Counted from the stretch's first letter, positions 7,461 to 17,959 are shown. The stretch: 61,762 nucleotides of DNA from Helicobacter brantae (GCF_003364205.1 NZ_NXLV01000009.1:1-61762); one strand, 5' to 3'. Numbers and translations: made by a program. Notes: generated from the sequence alone by a model not told the origin.

Positions 7461-8465
7461 GCTTTGGGCTAGTTGCTGAAGATATTTTACACTTCTTTGA
7501 CAGCCCTCTTTTTGGAGCGTGAGAAGTTTTTGAAGCGATTGCTCTGAAACTTCTTGAGGGTAGTAGTATTGCATTGCTTTGAGTTCATCAAAAAGAGGTT
7601 TTTCTAGCTTAAATGCTCCCTCTCCTGTGTTATGCACTCCACCACAGCCTTTTTCTCTTTTGAAAGTCGCACAATAAGGGAAACATTGTTCCACATTGAT
7701 ATGCCCCAATCCGTGAGATTTGAGAATCTGCATACTTGCTTTGATATCGATATTTCCCTCTCCTAGTGGCACACCACAGACATATTCTATATCATCTTCA
7801 AAAAAGACTATATGATCTTTACAATGTGTGCTGAAGGTATAGGGTGCCATATTTTCACACGCCTTAATTGGATCTTCATAAGCCATCATTGAGTTTCCAA
7901 AGTCATAGAGAAATCCAATATTTGGGTGTTTGACTAAAGAGAGTAAATCAAGCAAATCTTGTGAGGTTTGATACTCGTGATTTTCAATGGCAAGTTTTAA
8001 ATCATAGCCTTCAAGGATTGGGATCAAAGCTTTGATTTGCTCACTTGCTAGAAGAAATTCTTCCTTATCAAAATGAGCATCAATTTTTGAATCATCATAT
8101 GCCCCCTCACTTGCTTTTTTGATTTTTTTTGTTGTGTCTGTGAGTGGGACATAAGAGCGGATTACTTTTGCTCCCAAACTTTTGGCAACTTCAGCAATCT
8201 TTTTGAATTTTTCTAGCTCAAATCCTTTGGCATCAATCTCACAATACATTCCATACTCATCTAGCTTTTGCTTGATTTTTTGGAGGTGGGAAGGCTCATT
8301 GCTTCCCAAACAACCCCATTCTTCATCAAGCCCATAGTCTTTGATGATATTGATCATCACTCCATCGCATTTAAGCTCATAAGCAAAGTCGATGAAGTCC
8401 AAAATATCCATTTTTTGGTTTTGAAACCATAAATGCATACTCTCTGTTTCAAGTCCGATTTTCAT
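7455..8465 (-). CDS. Sugar-phosphate isomerase/epimerase-like TIM barrel
   Basis: 336 residues starting MKIGLETESMHLWF. The xylose-isomerase-like TIM-barrel (AP endonuclease 2) superfamily is indicated by metal-ligand motifs: KLAIENHEY (Glu on a strand), IGFLYDFGNSMM (Asp), FSTHCKDH (His/Lys/Asp), GEGNIDIKASMQIL and HINVEQCFPY (Glu). Enzymes of this fold isomerise or epimerise sugars using a divalent metal. It lies 1 bp behind the transporter gene, forming a two-gene operon. In E. coli a TIM-barrel gene (yihM) likewise sits next to the related transporter yihN. The substrate cannot be read from the sequence. Confidence 0.75.
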   Translation of the reverse strand: MKIGLETESMHLWFQNQKMDILDFIDFAYELKCDGVMINIIKDYGLDEEWGCLGSNEPSHLQKIKQKLDEYGMYCEIDAKGFELEKFKKIAEVAKSLGAKVIRSYVPLTDTTKKIKKASEGAYDDSKIDAHFDKEEFLLASEQIKALIPILEGYDLKLAIENHEYQTSQDLLDLLSLVKHPNIGFLYDFGNSMMAYEDPIKACENMAPYTFSTHCKDHIVFFEDDIEYVCGVPLGEGNIDIKASMQILKSHGLGHINVEQCFPYCATFKREKGCGGVHNTGEGAFKLEKPLFDELKAMQYYYPQEVSEQSLQKLLTLQKEGCQRSVKYLQQLAQSL

Positions 8466-8466
8466 C

Positions 8467-9741
8467 TTAAGCTCCTTGTGTTTGATGACTTGCTTTCTTT
8501 CTTTGAATCATTTTGATGAGGTAAGTTGTAACCCCTACACCAAGAAGAGCAAAGCACCCCATCATTCCAAAAACAATCTTATATCCCAAGATTCCTTTAT
8601 AAGTGTCAATCATATATCCATAGAGTGCAAAGCAAAAGAGTTGAGGGGAGTATCCAAGAATACACGCGATACTCATTGCCGCACCACTAATCTCTCTGGG
8701 CATCTCAATCTCATCAACAGGAGCAAAAAATGTCGCTCTCATTGTGAAGACTAGGGCTGCAAAGCCTAAGGTTAGAGCCATACCAAGATAGACATTTAGA
8801 CTGCTATGAGGCATAAAGATAAAGAGTGTGATAGAAATCGTTGCCAAAATGAGGGCAAATCTTAGATATCTAGCTGAAGAGTGGAATTTTTTGTCTGCTA
8901 GGTATCCTCCAATAGGTCCTCCTACAAGTTTGAGGGTGTATTGGTTGATGATTCCATACGCTCCTACAAGTGCCACAGGCATTCCATAGATATCTTTGAG
9001 GAATGGGATAAAGTAAGTCAATCCACAATACACTGAATAGATTGTGAAAATTGTCATAGACACTACCCAAATCTCAGGAGTTTTAATCGCTTGGATTACC
9101 CCTTGCCACGCAGCTTTGTTTTTGCTGATTGTATGCCCTTCATTATCAGTAGTTCTAATCTCATCATCTTCAAGTAAGAAATAAGCCAAAACCCCTGCGA
9201 CAATCACACACGCTGAGTAAAACCAAATTGAGCTTCTAAGTCCCACTTCTCCCTCACCCAAAAGCATAAACACTCCAAGAGCAGAGAAAGCAACGATTGT
9301 ATCTACAACCCCACGTCCAGCCTCAAGGAAACCAAACAAACGCCCTTGTTGAGTAGAATCCCCAAGCAATCGAATAGATTTGAGCAATACAGGCCAATAT
9401 ACCACTTCACCAAAAAGTGCCAAAAGTCCCCAAGCCACTAAGATTCCATAATAAGAAGGGAAAGTGGAGATATAAATCCCTACAAGTCCTACACACACCA
9501 AAGAGAGAGGAATCAAAATTTTCTTTGAAAACCTGTCTGCGATATAGATAGAAGCAAAGTTTCCAATCACTTGCACCATTCCATAGACTGATAGAGCTAC
9601 ACCAATTTGAGTATTGCTCAAACTCATAAATTCCTGCATCGGAACATAAAACGCATCTTTGAGTGAAGAGAGCTTAAACACCGTTCCTGCTCCAATCACC
9701 AAAACTATAAAAGTAAACCACCTAATTGGCTTTGCACCCAT
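8467..9741 (-). CDS. MFS transporter, YihN-like
   Basis: 424 residues, 12 predicted membrane segments. From memory of the family it closely follows E. coli YihN: SSLKDAFYVPMQEF near the N-terminus, WPVLLKSIRLLG, QQGRLFGFLEAGRGVVDT, and the long VYCGLTYFIPFLKDIY/VALVGAYGIINQY block. YihN is an inner-membrane major facilitator carrier of poorly known substrate. The ATG at 9741 opens the operon with the TIM-barrel gene. This suggests uptake of a sugar or sugar acid followed by isomerisation, which is inference. The gene order resembles yihMN and may reflect lateral transfer. Confidence 0.8.
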   Translation of the reverse strand: MGAKPIRWFTFIVLVIGAGTVFKLSSLKDAFYVPMQEFMSLSNTQIGVALSVYGMVQVIGNFASIYIADRFSKKILIPLSLVCVGLVGIYISTFPSYYGILVAWGLLALFGEVVYWPVLLKSIRLLGDSTQQGRLFGFLEAGRGVVDTIVAFSALGVFMLLGEGEVGLRSSIWFYSACVIVAGVLAYFLLEDDEIRTTDNEGHTISKNKAAWQGVIQAIKTPEIWVVSMTIFTIYSVYCGLTYFIPFLKDIYGMPVALVGAYGIINQYTLKLVGGPIGGYLADKKFHSSARYLRFALILATISITLFIFMPHSSLNVYLGMALTLGFAALVFTMRATFFAPVDEIEMPREISGAAMSIACILGYSPQLFCFALYGYMIDTYKGILGYKIVFGMMGCFALLGVGVTTYLIKMIQRKKASHQTQGA

Positions 9742-10110
9742 TGTGACTCCTTTGTGTAAGAAATAATTTCTGAGAATTTAGGATATTTTTAAGAAAAAAC
9801 CAAATAAATCTCTCTCTAAGCCTATCTAAAAAAAGTTACATTACATAAAGTAACACTTAAAAGGAGTGAATTTAATATTTGCTTCCTATTTGGTTACAAA
9901 AATCGTATTTTTAAGGAGAAAAAGTGAGATTTTGTAAAAAATAAAAGAGTTCTTAACAAAGGAAAAAATATATAGACAATTTTAGAGGGAATAAACATAG
10001 CTTTATCTACATTTAAAAAAGAGATGATAAACACCAAAACAAGTAGCTTATTTTTCAATACTCTTTTGAGTTTGCTAAAATACCAAAAAACTCAACTCTA
10101 AGGAATCACG
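9742..10110. promoter_or_regulatory. Divergent intergenic region, MFS operon / alaS
   Basis: 369 bp without a gene. It is very AT-rich. Near the middle, 9835-9854 forms an interrupted palindrome with GTTAC and GTAAC arms flanking ATTACATAAA, a possible operator. Part of it (TTACATAAAGTAAC) resembles TTACATAAGGTAGC upstream of cas9. Toward alaS there is an extended -10 element TGCTAAAAT at 10073-10081. A seven-codon GTG frame near 9924 is too short to call. No RNA gene is recognised. Confidence 0.5.
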
Positions 10111-12669
10111 ATGAAAGTAGATGTGCGTTCAAAATTTTTAGAATTTTTTGCTTCAAAAGGTCATCAAGTTTATGCAAGTATGCCCCTAGTCCCTGATGAT
10201 CCTACCTTGCTTTTTACCAATGCAGGAATGGTGCAGTTTAAAGATATTTTCACAGGCAAAGTAGCTTCTCCCTCAATCCCAAGAGCAACAAGCTCACAGC
10301 TTTGTATCCGAGCAGGAGGGAAACACAATGATTTGGAGAATGTCGGCTACACTGCACGACACCATACACTTTTTGAAATGCTAGGAAACTTTAGCTTTGG
10401 GGATTATTTCAAAGAACAAGCCATAGCGTATGCGTGGGAGTTTGTAACTGAAGTGCTAGGATTTAGCAAAGAGGTTTTATATGTTACCGTGCATGAGAGC
10501 GATGATGAGGCATTTGAGCTTTGGAGCAAACATATTGATCCAAGTAGAATTAAGCGACTAGGGGATAAAGATAATTTTTGGCAAATGGGCGATACAGGTC
10601 CTTGTGGTCCTTGCAGTGAGATTTTTGTTGATCAGGGAGAAGAGTATTTTAGAGGAGAGGAAGATTACTTTGGGGGAGATGGCGACAGGTTTTTGGAGAT
10701 TTGGAATCTAGTGTTTATGCAATATGAGAGAAGCGAAGATGGCACACTTACTCCATTGCCTAAACCTAGCATTGATACAGGAATGGGGCTAGAGCGAGTG
10801 GTGGCATTGCTAGAGGGGAAAAGAAGCAATTTTGATAGCTCAATCTTTATGCCTTTGATTGAGAGAGTTGTAGAGCTTTGTGGGAAGCCTTATGTCTATG
10901 AGAGTGGAGCAAGTTATCGAGTGATAGCCGATCACGCTAGATCTGTGGCATTTTTACTCGCTCAAGGGGTGCATTTTGATAAAGAGGGGAGGGGGTATGT
11001 GTTGCGTAGGATTTTGCGAAGAGCAGTGCGACACGGATATTTACTAGGACTTAAAAAGCCTTTCTTGTTTGAGGTAGTGGAGAAAGTGTGTGAGATGATG
11101 GGAGGAGTATATCCCTATCTTTTGGAGAAAAAATCTTTTGTAAGCTCTCAATGCAAGGGAGAGGAGCAGAGATTTTTTGAAACGCTTGAGATGGGAATGA
11201 ATCTTTTCAAAAAAGAATTGCAAAACACTTCAGCAGTCTTCAGTGGAGAAGTGGCTTTCAAGCTTTATGATACTTATGGATTCCCTCTTGATCTTACTGC
11301 TGATATGCTCAAAGATAGTGGGATAGAGGTAGATGTGGCAGAGTTTGAATCTTGTATGCAAAAGCAAAGAGAGTTAGCCAAAGCTTCTTGGAAGGGGAGT
11401 GGTGATGAGGCGAGTGGAGGGGAGCTAGGCAAAGTCGCTTCACTTCCACAAGAGAGTTTAAGTCGAGCAGGAGTGGGAAGTGCGGAGAGTGAAATTGCAA
11501 TGCTCTTTGACAAAGAGGGGGTAGAGGTTTCAAGCCTAGTGGGTGAAGGGTATGTAATGCTAGAGAAAAATCCTTTTTATGCTCAAGGAGGGGGAGCTGT
11601 GGGAGATAGTGGGTGGCTATATGAGGGAGAGAGCAAGATAGCAGAAATAAATGATACTCGCAATTTTTTTGGGAAAGAGGTTTGCAAAGTTATTGCTCTA
11701 AGCCCACTCTCAACTCATCAAAAAGTGAGTGCAAGAGTGGATATTGCACGACAACTTGAAATCAAAAAACATCACTCAGCCACTCATCTTCTCCATGCTG
11801 TGCTAAGAGAGGTGCTAGGAGAGGGCGTGGCACAGGCAGGAAGCTTGGTGGAGGAAAATCGCTTAAGATTTGATTTTAGTTTCCCTAGAGCTTTGAGTAG
11901 TGAGGAGATTGAGAGGGTTGAGAGAGAAGTCAATGCTCTCATCACTCAAACCCTCAAGGCTCAAATTGAAGAAATGGGGATAGAAGAAGCCAAGAGAAAG
12001 GGAGCAATGGCACTCTTTGGAGAAAAATATGGAGAGAGAGTGAGAGTGGTGAGCTTTGGAGATAGAAGCTGTGAGCTTTGTGGAGGATTGCATATTGAGG
12101 ATTTGGGAATGATTGGAAGCTTTTTTATCCTCAAAGAGAGTGGGGTGAGCAGTGGGGTTAGACGCATTGAGGCAGTATGTGGAAAGGCAGGATATGAGTA
12201 TGCCCTCAAAGCCCTTAGCACCCTTCAAGAAGCCAAAGAAGCTCTAAAATCTCAAGATCTTCTTGCCTCAATCCACAAACTCCAAGAGCAGATTAAAGAG
12301 CTAAAAGAAAAAAACAAAAAACTCTCTAGCAATTCTAATGAGCTCAAAGCAGAAGAAATCAATGGGGTAAAAGTGATTATCTCTTTGGTGCAAGGAGAGA
12401 GCAAGGAGATGATTGATAATCTCAAAAACAAATACGAAAAAGTCGTAGCACTCCTTATCAGCGAGAATGAGGGCAAAATCACAATCAGTGCAGGAGTGAA
12501 AAACGCACCACTCAAAGCAGGAGTTTGGGTCAAAGAAATAGCTCAAATCTTGGGGGGCAATGGTGGAGGAAGAGATGACTTTGCCACAGCAGGGGGGAAA
12601 GATTCTAGCAAGATTGCTGAGGCACTAGAGAAAGCAAAACTTTATGTTAGTCAAAATATTATAGGATAG
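10111..12669 (+). CDS. alaS: Alanyl-tRNA synthetase
   Basis: 852 residues, full length for the family. It charges tRNA-Ala in the cytoplasm. The class II catalytic core is N-terminal ([49 protein letters not shown]). The editing domain has its zinc ligands at HHSATHLLH (about residue 552) and CELCGGLH (about 653). The C-terminal C-Ala part has a coiled coil ([16 protein letters not shown]) and the glycine-rich end [16 protein letters not shown]. It is followed 4 bp later by ccoS. Promoter: extended -10 at 10073. Confidence 0.97.
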   Translation: MKVDVRSKFLEFFASKGHQVYASMPLVPDDPTLLFTNAGMVQFKDIFTGKVASPSIPRATSSQLCIRAGGKHNDLENVGYTARHHTLFEMLGNFSFGDYFKEQAIAYAWEFVTEVLGFSKEVLYVTVHESDDEAFELWSKHIDPSRIKRLGDKDNFWQMGDTGPCGPCSEIFVDQGEEYFRGEEDYFGGDGDRFLEIWNLVFMQYERSEDGTLTPLPKPSIDTGMGLERVVALLEGKRSNFDSSIFMPLIERVVELCGKPYVYESGASYRVIADHARSVAFLLAQGVHFDKEGRGYVLRRILRRAVRHGYLLGLKKPFLFEVVEKVCEMMGGVYPYLLEKKSFVSSQCKGEEQRFFETLEMGMNLFKKELQNTSAVFSGEVAFKLYDTYGFPLDLTADMLKDSGIEVDVAEFESCMQKQRELAKASWKGSGDEASGGELGKVASLPQESLSRAGVGSAESEIAMLFDKEGVEVSSLVGEGYVMLEKNPFYAQGGGAVGDSGWLYEGESKIAEINDTRNFFGKEVCKVIALSPLSTHQKVSARVDIARQLEIKKHHSATHLLHAVLREVLGEGVAQAGSLVEENRLRFDFSFPRALSSEEIERVEREVNALITQTLKAQIEEMGIEEAKRKGAMALFGEKYGERVRVVSFGDRSCELCGGLHIEDLGMIGSFFILKESGVSSGVRRIEAVCGKAGYEYALKALSTLQEAKEALKSQDLLASIHKLQEQIKELKEKNKKLSSNSNELKAEEINGVKVIISLVQGESKEMIDNLKNKYEKVVALLISENEGKITISAGVKNAPLKAGVWVKEIAQILGGNGGGRDDFATAGGKDSSKIAEALEKAKLYVSQNIIG

Positions 12670-12673
12670 GATA

Positions 12674-12877
12674 ATGAGCGTAGGAATTGTAGGAGTTATG
12701 CTTTATATTTCCTTGCTTTTGGGATTTATCGGCTTAGTAGCCTTTATCTGGGGGGTGAAAAATCATCAATTTGATGATGAGAAAAAAATGATGCAAGGCG
12801 TTCTTTATGATAGTGTAGAGGATTTGCAACTTGCAAAAGAAAAAGAAGATAAGTTAAAGGGAGAAAAAAATGATTGA
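12674..12877 (+). CDS. ccoS: cbb3-type cytochrome oxidase assembly protein CcoS
   Basis: 67 residues: one N-terminal membrane helix (YISLLLGFIGLVAFIWGV) and then the CcoS hallmark HQFDD, followed by a charged tail. CcoS is needed to deliver cofactors during maturation of cbb3 oxidase, the terminal oxidase of microaerophilic Campylobacterota. It is close behind alaS and overlaps the next gene by 8 bp. The short length is normal for the family. Confidence 0.85.
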   Translation: MSVGIVGVMLYISLLLGFIGLVAFIWGVKNHQFDDEKKMMQGVLYDSVEDLQLAKEKEDKLKGEKND

Positions 12878-13817
12878 TTTAGCCATTATTGGAGTAGGAA
12901 CAACAGGGATTGCCACAGCAGTGGAAGCCAAAAGATTGGGAGTGCAAAAAATCACGCTTTTTGAAAAGGGCGAAGAGCATTCAATGACAATTAGAAAATT
13001 TTATAAAGATGGCAAAAGAGTAGATAAAGACTACAAAGGACAAGAGGTTGTGCTAAGTGGAAGTATTGATTTTAAAGATGGAGATAAAGAGGGGACTTTG
13101 GCTCTCTTTGATAAAATGATTGCAGATCATAGTCTTGAGATTAAATATAAAAGCGAAATTGAATCTGTGCAAAAAAATGGAGATATTTTTGTTATCCATA
13201 CAAGTGGAGGAGAGAGCTATGAGGCTAGGTTTGTAGTCGTGGCTATCGGCAAAATGGGACAGCCCAATAAACCAAGCTATTCTATTCCTTTGCCTATCCG
13301 CTCTTTGGTAAATTTCAATGCCAATGGTGTCAAAGAGGGAGAAAAACTCCTTGTAGTAGGGGGAGGAAACTCAGCTGTTGAGTATGCTTATGATTTGTGC
13401 AATCATTTTGATACAACACTCAATTATCGCCGAAGTGAGTTTGGAAGAATCAACGATACCAACGCACAAGAGCTTAAAAAAGCCATTGAGAGTGGCAAAC
13501 TCAAAACCAAGCTTGGAGTGGATATCGTGGCTTTGAGTGATGAGGGAGGCAAAGTGGGAGTAGAGTTTGCAGATGGAAGCAAAGAGGTTTTTGATAGAGC
13601 AATTTATGCTATTGGTGGAGCAACACCACTAGATTTCTTGCAAAAGTGCAAACTCTCTTTAGATGAAAGCCACACTCCAATCATTGATGAAAATTGTGAG
13701 AGCGGTGTGAAAGGCTTGTTTGTAGCAGGGGACATTGCCCTCTCAAGTGGCGGTTCTATTGCGATTGGACTTAACCACGCACACAAAATTGCAGAAGAAA
13801 TTTCAAAAAGATTGTAA
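12870..13817 (+). CDS. fqrB: NAD(P)H flavoprotein, FqrB-like flavodoxin:quinone reductase
   Basis: 315 residues with two dinucleotide-binding folds: the FAD motif IGVGTTGIATAVEA at the N-terminus and the NADPH motif VVGGGNSAVEYA near residue 165. The thioredoxin-reductase redox pair CxxC is absent, which separates it from TrxB. The segment FYKDGKRVDKDYKGQ and the block FVVVAIGKMGQPN match H. pylori HP1164 (FqrB) as I remember it. FqrB passes electrons from NADPH to flavodoxin linked to pyruvate oxidoreductase. It overlaps ccoS by 8 bp, so translation is probably coupled. Confidence 0.8.
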   Translation: MIDLAIIGVGTTGIATAVEAKRLGVQKITLFEKGEEHSMTIRKFYKDGKRVDKDYKGQEVVLSGSIDFKDGDKEGTLALFDKMIADHSLEIKYKSEIESVQKNGDIFVIHTSGGESYEARFVVVAIGKMGQPNKPSYSIPLPIRSLVNFNANGVKEGEKLLVVGGGNSAVEYAYDLCNHFDTTLNYRRSEFGRINDTNAQELKKAIESGKLKTKLGVDIVALSDEGGKVGVEFADGSKEVFDRAIYAIGGATPLDFLQKCKLSLDESHTPIIDENCESGVKGLFVAGDIALSSGGSIAIGLNHAHKIAEEISKRL

Positions 13818-13847
13818 GTTTTAAGCAAAAATCTAGCATTAAAGCTA

Positions 13848-13853
13848 TATAAT
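13848..13853 (+). promoter_or_regulatory. -10 element for rpmB
   Basis: A perfect TATAAT lies 33 bp before the rpmB ATG, in AAAGCTATATAATCAC. No good -35 is visible, as is common for sigma-70 promoters in this phylum. Confidence 0.6.
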
Positions 13854-13885
13854 CACAGGTTTAATTCTCTATAAAAGGTTTAGAT

Positions 13886-14074
13886 ATGGCAAGAAAATGT
13901 TTTTTGACAGGTAAGGGGCCAATGGTTGGCAACAATGTAAGTCACGCAAACAATAAAAACAAAAAACGCTCACTCCCCAATCTTAGAAGCGTTAGGGTAA
14001 GACTTGAAGATGGAAGCACAGTGAAAATCAAAGTTGCTGCTTCTACTTTGAGAACAATGAAAAAACGCTCATAA
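13886..14074 (+). CDS. rpmB: 50S ribosomal protein L28
   Basis: 62 residues beginning [23 protein letters not shown], the conserved L28 start, with the basic [18 protein letters not shown] segment and a KKRS end. Normal length. It is followed closely by the potassium-channel gene, the same neighbour as in H. pylori (HP0491/HP0490). Confidence 0.96.
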   Translation: MARKCFLTGKGPMVGNNVSHANNKNKKRSLPNLRSVRVRLEDGSTVKIKVAASTLRTMKKRS

Positions 14075-14087
14075 TCTATGAGGTGAA

Positions 14088-15263
14088 GTGCCTTTGCTTA
14101 AAAAGATCAAAAAAGCACTTCATTGGAATGAGAGTGAGGATAAAAGGCAAAATCCTGAGAGTGATTTGAGTGCGGCTCTTTATGAGCAATTCAAATACTT
14201 TCGTTTGCCTCTTTTACTGATACAAATCTTTCTTTTACTTGGAACTTTAGGCTATCTTTGGCTTGAGGATTATAGTCTTATTGATGCATTCTTTCAAACA
14301 GCTTATACTTTCACAAACACAGGTTTTGGCTCTCTTAAAGAAGACAATTTCAAACCTCTAACAATCATTTTCACAACGATTATAATGTTTGCAGGAGCTG
14401 GGGTTATCGCTTTTAGCGTTGCAACGGTGGTCAGTGTCATCAATAATGGAACTTTGATAAAAATCATTAGGGAGAAAAAAATGGTAAATAAAATCGTAAG
14501 ATTGAGGAATCATTATGTCGTGTGCTATCACAATGAATACACAATCGAGCTATCCAAGCGTTTTAGAGAGGCACAAGTGCCTTTTGTGGTGATTGACAAT
14601 AGCCCAAACTTTGAAGAAGAAGCCAAAAAAAACAAATATCCCTACTATATCACAAGCGATCCCCATACAGCTGTTGCATTTTTGAGAACTCATCTTGCAA
14701 GTGCTAAGGGGGTTGTAACTTTTTCTAAAACCCCTGCTGATAATATCGCTTTGATTGCCTCTGTGAGAATCTTTGAAAAAGAGCTAGGGCGTAAGCCTTA
14801 CTATATCATCGCAAGTGCAGACACACAAGAAGATATGGATAGACTCAAAAAACTAGGAGCAAACTCTGTGGTATCTCCCACCAAACTTATGGCTCAAAGA
14901 GTGAGTGCAATGGCAATCCGCCCTGATATGGAAAACCTCATTGAGCAATTTGCTTATCGTAAAGATACTCCACTAGACTTAGAAGAAGTGGTCGTGCCAA
15001 AGTATAGCTGGATGGTGCTAAAAAAACTCAAAGATGTCAATTTCCGATCCCTTACAAGAGTTTCAGTAGTGGGAATCACCCAAAAAGATGGCACTTATAT
15101 CACGATGCCAACAGGCGATGTGATTGTTCCTAGTGAATCTAAGCTTTTGATGATTGGCACAAGTGAGGGGATAAGAGAAACCAAACGGCTTATCTCTCGC
15201 AAAGATATGCCTGAAGAAATCAGAGCAGAGCGAGAAAAAAAGAAAGATAGAGAGTTGAGATGA
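14088..15263 (+). CDS. Potassium channel with RCK/TrkA-N domain (HpKchA-like)
   Basis: 391 residues from a GTG at 14088 after GAGGTGA. Two membrane helices flank a pore loop ([18 protein letters not shown]), followed by the pore-lining helix and a soluble RCK part with a Rossmann NAD-type fold ([19 protein letters not shown]) and a TrkA-C-like end. The filter reads Thr76-Asn77-Thr78-Gly79-Phe80-Gly81 instead of the usual T-V-G-Y-G. The homologue in H. pylori is a K+ channel needed for growth at low K+ and for colonisation. The 3' end overlaps argJ by 4 bp. Confidence 0.85.
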   Translation: MPLLKKIKKALHWNESEDKRQNPESDLSAALYEQFKYFRLPLLLIQIFLLLGTLGYLWLEDYSLIDAFFQTAYTFTNTGFGSLKEDNFKPLTIIFTTIIMFAGAGVIAFSVATVVSVINNGTLIKIIREKKMVNKIVRLRNHYVVCYHNEYTIELSKRFREAQVPFVVIDNSPNFEEEAKKNKYPYYITSDPHTAVAFLRTHLASAKGVVTFSKTPADNIALIASVRIFEKELGRKPYYIIASADTQEDMDRLKKLGANSVVSPTKLMAQRVSAMAIRPDMENLIEQFAYRKDTPLDLEEVVVPKYSWMVLKKLKDVNFRSLTRVSVVGITQKDGTYITMPTGDVIVPSESKLLMIGTSEGIRETKRLISRKDMPEEIRAEREKKKDRELR

Positions 15264-16465
15264 AAACTTTTGATATTTTTCCTATCAAAGGAGGCGTGTG
15301 TGCCCCTAGTGGATTTTTTGCCGATGGTGTGAGTGCAGGGTTTAAGCCAAATGGGGCTTTAGATGTGGCATTTATCTATATGCAAAAGCCTTGCATTCCC
15401 ACAGCGATTTTCACAAGCAATACTTTTTGTGCCTCTCCAATCAAGCATTTTTATCAAGAAGTGCAAGGCAAAGAGAGTAATTTTGTGCTTATCAATACTA
15501 AAAATGCCAACGCCCTTACAGGCAAAGAGGGGATAGAGGATATCAAGCTTTATTTGAGTGCATTGAAAGAGCGATTCCCTCAAGTGCAAAATCCTATTGC
15601 CTCAAGCACAGGGGTGATTGGCGTGAGGCTTGATACCCAAAAGCTTATAGACTGCTTCCCTCTTTTGGATTTGAATGCTAGGGGAGAGGAGAGTGCAAAG
15701 AGGGCGTCTGAAGCGATTAGGACGACAGATTTATTTGCCAAAGAGATTGCACTAAGAATCGAGCTAGAAAATGGAGAGGTATTCCATATCGGAGCGATGG
15801 CTAAGGGAGCAGGAATGATAGAGCCTTCAATGGCGACAATGCTATGCTTTATCACCACAGATGCCCTTATCCCTCAAGAAGATCAAAAAGAATTGCTTCA
15901 TAAAGTTGTCAAAACCACTTTCAATGCAATCAGTGTCGATGGAGATACAAGCACAAATGATTCACTCTTTCTCTTTGCCAATGGAGTAAGTGGGGCATAC
16001 GATAAAGAAGCATTTGAGAGAGGGCTAGAGATAGTGATGAAAAAACTAGCCACTGATATTGTGCGAGATGGTGAGGGGGCAAGTAAGCTAGTGAGGTTTA
16101 GAGTAATGGGTGCAAAAAGTGAGGAAGAGGCAATCAAAGCAAGTAAAGCCCTCTCAAACTCACTTCTAGTCAAAACAGCACTTTTTGGCTGTGATCCAAA
16201 CTGGGGAAGAATCGCCTCAACTATCGGTGCAAGTGGAGTAGAGGCAAGTGAGGAGAAGCTAAGTATTTTTATAGGCAATGTGTGTGTTTATGAGAGGGGT
16301 GTGATTTGCTTTGATAGTGAGAGAGAGGGCAGGGCGTATGAAGTGATGAAAAAGGAGAGCTTTGTAATCACTTGTGATTTGGGGATAGGAGAGGGGGAAT
16401 TTAGCACTTATGCGTGTGATTTGGGGCATAAGTATGTGCAAATTAATTCAGATTATAGGAGTTAA
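15260..16465 (+). CDS. argJ: Bifunctional ornithine acetyltransferase / N-acetylglutamate synthase
   Basis: 401 residues. The autocleavage site and nucleophile are in [16 protein letters not shown] (Thr after Ala-Met-Ala), followed by [17 protein letters not shown] and the C-terminal DPNWGRI block, all diagnostic of ArgJ. It moves the acetyl group from N-acetylornithine to glutamate in cyclic arginine synthesis. The ATG overlaps the channel gene stop as ATGA. H. pylori lacks arginine synthesis, so this supports a non-pylori species. Confidence 0.95.
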   Translation: MKTFDIFPIKGGVCAPSGFFADGVSAGFKPNGALDVAFIYMQKPCIPTAIFTSNTFCASPIKHFYQEVQGKESNFVLINTKNANALTGKEGIEDIKLYLSALKERFPQVQNPIASSTGVIGVRLDTQKLIDCFPLLDLNARGEESAKRASEAIRTTDLFAKEIALRIELENGEVFHIGAMAKGAGMIEPSMATMLCFITTDALIPQEDQKELLHKVVKTTFNAISVDGDTSTNDSLFLFANGVSGAYDKEAFERGLEIVMKKLATDIVRDGEGASKLVRFRVMGAKSEEEAIKASKALSNSLLVKTALFGCDPNWGRIASTIGASGVEASEEKLSIFIGNVCVYERGVICFDSEREGRAYEVMKKESFVITCDLGIGEGEFSTYACDLGHKYVQINSDYRS

Positions 16466-16467
16466 GA

Positions 16468-17652
16468 GTGAGAAAGATATTGTCTTTGTGTATGTTTGGA
16501 GCTTTGAGTGTGGCAAATGCCTTGACTTTTGGAAGTATGGGAAATACTTCAGCAGGGCTTGGAGATAGTGGTGTAGCTCTTAGGAAATCAGCGTGGGGGA
16601 TTTACTACAATCCTGCACTTCTAGCAAGTGATAATCGAGGGAAGTTTGGATATAGTCTAGGGCTTGGAATGGAGCAAAGAGGACTTGGAGATTTGCTCCC
16701 TGCTCTTATGGACTCAAATAATGGCAGTTTTGATGTCGCCTCTTTGTATCAAAAACTAAGTGATCACCCCAACAACTCTTTGGCACTTTTTAGCCAAAAT
16801 GGAATAGTGATTCAAATCACAGGAGGAGTGAAAGAAGTCCCAAAGCTTGATAGTGAGGGAAATCCCACAGAAGAGATGATAGAGGTGAGGAGCAATATTG
16901 GAGCTTTCACAATGGCAGCCTTTCTTTCAGCTTTTGGTGCAGGGACGATTAGCTCAAGTCTTACGACAAATGAACTCACAGCTCAAGGGGGAATCGATGG
17001 GCTTGTTTTGCTAGAAGTGCCTGTTGGTTGGGGGTGGAGATTTGAAGTAGGGGAAGGGGATTTGAGTATTGGTGGAGCTGTGAAGTATATGGGAGCTTCA
17101 AGTTTGGATATTGCTCTAAATGGAAGTATCAATACTTCAGGTGAGACTTCTTTGAAATTTACCAAAAACTCTCCCTCTCTCACTCCATCAAGCAGTTTTG
17201 GAATCGATTTGGGATTGCTGTATTCAATCTATGGCTTTAGTGTAGGAGTAGTGGCAAAAAATATCAATGTCCCTACCTTTGAGCTTCAAAATGGGACAAA
17301 GTTTAGTATCAAGCCCCAATTTCGTGCAGGACTTGCTTATGAATTTGCAGAGTATTTTGCCCTCACGCTTGATACAGATTTAGCTCCCAATGAATTTTTG
17401 TTTGATAGCTCTTATAAAACTCAAATGATTGGTGGGGGATTGCTAATGGATTTCAAATATATTGATTTGCGTTTTGGGCTTATGGGAGATATGGCAAATA
17501 AATTTGATAATGGTGTAATCCTCACAGGAGGAATCAACCTTTTGGGATTCCTTGATGTAGCAATTCAAGCCTCAACTGAGATGTTTAGTCTAAAAGGTTA
17601 CAAAATCCCCAATGCCCTTGTGCTAAAAGTGGGGGGAAGTTTCACTTTTTAA
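16468..17652 (+). CDS. TraF-like outer-membrane beta-barrel protein
   Basis: 394 residues from a GTG at 16468. Signal peptide (MRKILSLCMFGALSVANA), then TFGSMGNTSAGLGDSGVALRKSAWGIYYNPALLA, the start of the PorV/TraF-type barrel family. Alternating strands run to a C-terminal Phe (VGGSFTF), as expected of a Bam-inserted barrel. Its role is unknown. The conjugal-transfer name is historical, and no conjugation genes are near. Confidence 0.7.
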   Translation: MRKILSLCMFGALSVANALTFGSMGNTSAGLGDSGVALRKSAWGIYYNPALLASDNRGKFGYSLGLGMEQRGLGDLLPALMDSNNGSFDVASLYQKLSDHPNNSLALFSQNGIVIQITGGVKEVPKLDSEGNPTEEMIEVRSNIGAFTMAAFLSAFGAGTISSSLTTNELTAQGGIDGLVLLEVPVGWGWRFEVGEGDLSIGGAVKYMGASSLDIALNGSINTSGETSLKFTKNSPSLTPSSSFGIDLGLLYSIYGFSVGVVAKNINVPTFELQNGTKFSIKPQFRAGLAYEFAEYFALTLDTDLAPNEFLFDSSYKTQMIGGGLLMDFKYIDLRFGLMGDMANKFDNGVILTGGINLLGFLDVAIQASTEMFSLKGYKIPNALVLKVGGSFTF

Positions 17653-17708
17653 AATCAATTAAGATTTTGGTGGCATTATTTCCTTGTATCTTAAAACAAG
17701 GAGAAAAA

Positions 17709-17927
17709 ATGCTACACGAATACAGAGATGAGATCGCTCACCTTAAGGCAAATGACAAGCACTTTGCCAAAATCTTTGAGGAGCATAACGCCCTAGATCA
17801 GAAAATCAAAAATATGGAGCAAGGCATTGAGGTTGCCACAGGTATGGTCATCGATGAGCTAAAAAAAGAAAAACTCAAACTCAAAGATGAAATCCATTCA
17901 ATGATTTTGAAGTTTAAAAACGCTTAA
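17709..17927 (+). CDS. YdcH/DUF465-like coiled-coil protein
   Basis: 72 residues from the ATG at 17709, chosen because AAGGAG lies 6 nt before it; an upstream in-frame GTG at 17667 has none. The sequence MLHEYRDEIAHLKANDKHFAKIFEEHNALDQKI is the DUF465 pattern of small heptad-repeat proteins. It is predicted to be one long charged helical hairpin. Function unknown. Confidence 0.8.
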   Translation: MLHEYRDEIAHLKANDKHFAKIFEEHNALDQKIKNMEQGIEVATGMVIDELKKEKLKLKDEIHSMILKFKNA

Positions 17928-17942
17928 AAAATGGGGAAAAAT

Positions 17943-17959
17943 CTCTCCCAAAGGGAGAG
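17943..17959. terminator. Terminator hairpin between convergent genes
   Basis: A 7-bp stem CTCTCCC/GGGAGAG with an AAA loop. On the minus strand it is followed by ATTTTTC, a usable intrinsic terminator for the leftward gene at 17968. For the rightward gene the following bases are G-rich, so it is weaker in that direction. Confidence 0.65.

Noticed and set aside
9924-9944. Tiny GTG frame behind AAGGAGAAAAA
   Set aside because: Only six codons before a stop, with no sign of conservation.
12870-13817. Thioredoxin reductase TrxB
   Set aside because: The redox-active CxxC pair is absent; the FqrB-like assignment fits better.
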